From: Caballeronia arvi
GTDB taxonomy: Bacteria; Pseudomonadota; Gammaproteobacteria; Burkholderiales; Burkholderiaceae
Direction of reading: 5' to 3'
DNA: 64,000 bases
Assembly: GCF_001544695.2 (NCBI RefSeq)
Contig: NZ_FCOM02000014.1
Coordinates: 62,001 to 126,000, forward strand
Positions 62,024 to 64,000 of the stretch are shown here, piece after piece (position 1 is the first letter of the stretch; the number at the start of each line of letters is the position of its first letter). Both the position numbers and the translations under genes were made by a program. The notes beneath the pieces are model-generated. The model did no database searches, had not been told where the DNA came from, and saw nothing but the letters and a program-made list of their open reading frames with translations.

Positions 62024-62641
62024 ATGATGCCTTCTGCCCGTTACGCGTTCGCCGTCGTGATCAACGTGCTCCTGCCGATGGCCGCGTACCGGCTCGCGCT
62101 CGGGCACTACGGCGTCGCGGGCGCGCTGCTCGCATCGATGGCGCCGCTGCTTCTCTGGCTCTGCATCGATCTCGCGCGCTTCCGCCATTTCGATGCATTG
62201 AGCGCAATCGTGCTTGCCGGCATCGTCATGTCGTTGTGCCTGCTCGCGTTGAAGCCCGCGGATTGGCTGATCGCGTTGCGCGAGCCGGCGGTGAGTGGTG
62301 TCATCGGCGTGATGTTTCTCGTATCGCTGATGTGGGATCGCCCCATCGTCTACTATCTCGCGCGCTCGACGATGTCGCGCGAACGGCAGGGCCGCGAACT
62401 CGAATTCGATGCGATGTGGCAAAGCCGTCCGGCGCTCGTCAGATCCATCCGGCTGATGACGACCGTATGGGGCATTGGCCTCTTGGCCGAGAACATCGTG
62501 AGGCTCGGGGTGCTCGAACGGATGAACGGCGACGATGCGCAGCGCGCCTCGACGTATGTCAGATATGTCTTCTACGGCGCATTGACGGCGTGGACGATCT
62601 TCTATCGCCGCGCGTATCTCAGGAAGCAAGCTCCCGACTGA
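62024..62641 (+). CDS. Integral membrane protein, VC0807-like
   Basis: A 205-aa protein with hydrophobic segments at about residues 6-25, 30-48, 56-75, 85-104 and near the C-terminus. The pattern WDRPIVYYLAR and TTVWGIGLLAENIVRL resembles a family of uncharacterised membrane proteins typified by VC0807. It follows the MFS gene after a 50-bp gap. No function can be assigned. Confidence 0.7.
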   Translation: MMPSARYAFAVVINVLLPMAAYRLALGHYGVAGALLASMAPLLLWLCIDLARFRHFDALSAIVLAGIVMSLCLLALKPADWLIALREPAVSGVIGVMFLVSLMWDRPIVYYLARSTMSRERQGRELEFDAMWQSRPALVRSIRLMTTVWGIGLLAENIVRLGVLERMNGDDAQRASTYVRYVFYGALTAWTIFYRRAYLRKQAPD

Positions 62642-62703
62642 ACTATTCAATGCTGCAAAACAAGATCCGCCTCTGTTGAAAATATCGACTAGAGTTCCTT
62701 AGG

Positions 62704-62719
62704 GACTCGGGCTCGAGTC
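62704..62719 (+). other. Six-bp hairpin in promoter region of protease gene
   Basis: GACTCG-GGCT-CGAGTC forms a perfect short hairpin in the 165-bp gap before the protease gene. No T run follows, so it is more likely an operator or mRNA structure than a terminator. Confidence 0.3.
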
Positions 62720-62806
62720 TGTGCGCTAATACTCATAAGACTTAGGAATTCGAACTAATGATTCAGTCATTCGTCGGATATTAAATTCTCGGAAGCGGAG
62801 GGTGCC

Positions 62807-64000
62807 ATGCGGAAATCGAAACACGTGTCCAGCGTGAAGGCGATCGCAGTCGTCGCGCTGTCGATGTCGGGCGCAGGCGCAGCGTATGCGGACGATCAGG
62901 TGATCCAGAACACGAATCCGGCTGCGCCGCGCATGTCGATGTCGGATGTGCTCGCGCTCGATCCGGTGGTGAACGTGCTGCTTCCTCCGGACACGTCCAC
63001 GGCAGTGCCGAACACCGACGCGGGGCCGTACTTGCCGGGCGTGAAGACACAGAGCGGCATCGTCTCGAATGCGCAGACGAGAGCGTACGGCGACTTTGGC
63101 ATTCCCTATTCGACCGGCCGCGTGCAGGATGGCAATCAGAGTGCCGGCGGCACCACCACTGCGAATTACCTGAGCACGACCTATCCCTATCGGGCGATCG
63201 GCAAACTCACGTTCTCCACCGGATACTGCACCGCGAGCCTGATTCGCCGAAGCGTGATCGTCACGGCGGCGCATTGCATTCAGACGTTCGGAAGCGGCAA
63301 CTTGATGTTCGACAAATGGCAGTTCATTCCCGGTCATTACGGCGCGTCCGGCGCGACCTCGGCGCAAAGCGCGCCGTATGGGACGTGGGCGTGGGGCGCG
63401 CTCGTGCGGCCATCGACGTGGGCGAACGGCACGGATACGGGATCGGGTTCCGCGCGCAACAACGACATCGCGGTGATCCTCATCGCGAAGAACGCATCGA
63501 ATCAGTTCATCGGCGATATCACCGGGTATCTCAACTACGGCTGGAACAACTATTCCTTCATATCGTCCGCAAAGACCGGCAACCTGCTGACGGCGGCGGT
63601 CACGACGCTGGGCTATCCGCAGTTGCTCGACGGCGGCGCGATCATGCAGCGAACGGACGGACCGACCTATACGACGACCGTCAGCGGCGCATCGCAACTA
63701 TGGCAGGGCAGCAACCTCACGGGCGGCGCGAGCGGCGGCCCGTGGATCGTGAACTTCAGAGCGCGCGATGCAGCGCTGGCGGGCGGCGCCGTCGTCGGGA
63801 ATTCATCGAACCTTGCGATTGTCGGCGTGACCTCGTGGGGCTCGGCGGACCCGAACGCGCCCAAGGATAACTACGCGTCGCAATTTCGCCAGAACACGCA
63901 GTATCCGAACGCCACCTACGGCAATTACGGGTCGGGCAATATCGCGTCCCTGCTGAACACTTTGTGTTCGGGCCCGGCGGCGTCCGGCGGCGGCACATAC
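62807..64000 (+). CDS. Secreted trypsin-like serine protease (partial, runs off window)
   Basis: The frame is open from the ATG at 62807 to the last base (398 codons), so the C-terminus is missing. A signal peptide (MRKSKHVSSVKAIAVVALSM, cleavage near AAYA-DD) directs export. The chymotrypsin-fold triad is visible: His156 in VTAAHC, Asp220 in NNDIAVI and Ser309 in GGASGGPW. GGAGG lies just upstream of the ATG. It is unrelated to the catabolic genes and may mark the edge of the island. Residues after about 385 become Gly/Ser-rich (CSGPAASGGGTY), perhaps a linker to a further domain outside the window. Confidence 0.9.
   Translation, partial: MRKSKHVSSVKAIAVVALSMSGAGAAYADDQVIQNTNPAAPRMSMSDVLALDPVVNVLLPPDTSTAVPNTDAGPYLPGVKTQSGIVSNAQTRAYGDFGIPYSTGRVQDGNQSAGGTTTANYLSTTYPYRAIGKLTFSTGYCTASLIRRSVIVTAAHCIQTFGSGNLMFDKWQFIPGHYGASGATSAQSAPYGTWAWGALVRPSTWANGTDTGSGSARNNDIAVILIAKNASNQFIGDITGYLNYGWNNYSFISSAKTGNLLTAAVTTLGYPQLLDGGAIMQRTDGPTYTTTVSGASQLWQGSNLTGGASGGPWIVNFRARDAALAGGAVVGNSSNLAIVGVTSWGSADPNAPKDNYASQFRQNTQYPNATYGNYGSGNIASLLNTLCSGPAASGGGTY

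Overview
The window is about 64 kb of GC-rich DNA with tightly packed genes, frequent 4-nt ATGA/GTGA stop-start overlaps, a Burkholderia-type porin, several LysR regulators and a DmpKLMNOP phenol hydroxylase. This suggests a chromosome or chromid of the Burkholderiaceae (Paraburkholderia or Caballeronia type). The assignment is inferred from gene content and style, not from a marker gene. I see no insertion sequence, integrase, tRNA, rRNA or CRISPR. The whole window reads as one long array of catabolic operons with their transporters and regulators.

Region 1 (1-22 kb) looks like a P450-initiated oxidation and CoA-activation system. The first operon runs aldehyde dehydrogenase, enoyl-CoA hydratase, CaiB-type CoA-transferase, ferredoxin reductase, 2Fe-2S ferredoxin, acyl-CoA thioesterase and CaiC-like CoA ligase. 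The second runs SDR, cytochrome P450, 3Fe-4S ferredoxin, ferredoxin reductase and CoA-transferase. A minus-strand SDR / 68-aa protein / LysR unit and a divergent AraC regulator follow. Next come a ketopantoate-reductase-like protein, a third CoA-transferase, a MaoC-like protein, a porin, a second P450 of the same family and another SDR. The substrate cannot be read from the sequence; an alicyclic or terpenoid-like acid is a reasonable guess.

Region 2 (22-34.7 kb) holds a LysR regulator divergent from hyuA-hyuB-CaiB-enoyl-CoA hydratase-MFS-HMG-CoA lyase, then an alpha/beta hydrolase, then a second MFS with a 2-hydroxyacid dehydrogenase. The promoters of hyuA and of the second MFS share an ~85-bp block containing the palindrome GTTAT-N7-ATAAC and a common -10 element. 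This ties the two units into one probable regulon. A HyuAB-type (possibly carboxylating) enzyme next to CoA-transferase, hydratase and HMG-CoA lyase is an unusual pathway layout.

Region 3 (35-41 kb) is an amine or amino acid module: PucR regulator, APC permease, FAD-dependent amine/amino-acid oxidase, small cupin and an orphan Liv-type binding protein. Region 4 (41-52.6 kb) has a Tat-type cupin protein, a salicylate-hydroxylase-like flavoprotein divergent from a NahR/NodD-like LysR, and then a Rieske oxygenase cluster: class II aldolase, MFS, Rieske oxygenase, reductase, an extra ketol-acid reductoisomerase, dodecin, GntR and LysR.

Region 5 (52.6-62 kb) is a phenol degradation module. dmpKLMNOP is followed by catechol 1,2-dioxygenase (ortho cleavage) on the minus strand, under a recognisable sigma-54 promoter with upstream activator sites. 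A divergent DmpR/MopR-type activator keeps all the phenol and zinc pocket residues. An aromatic-acid MFS preceded by a 23-codon ORF, a small membrane protein and a secreted trypsin-like protease running off the window end complete the stretch.
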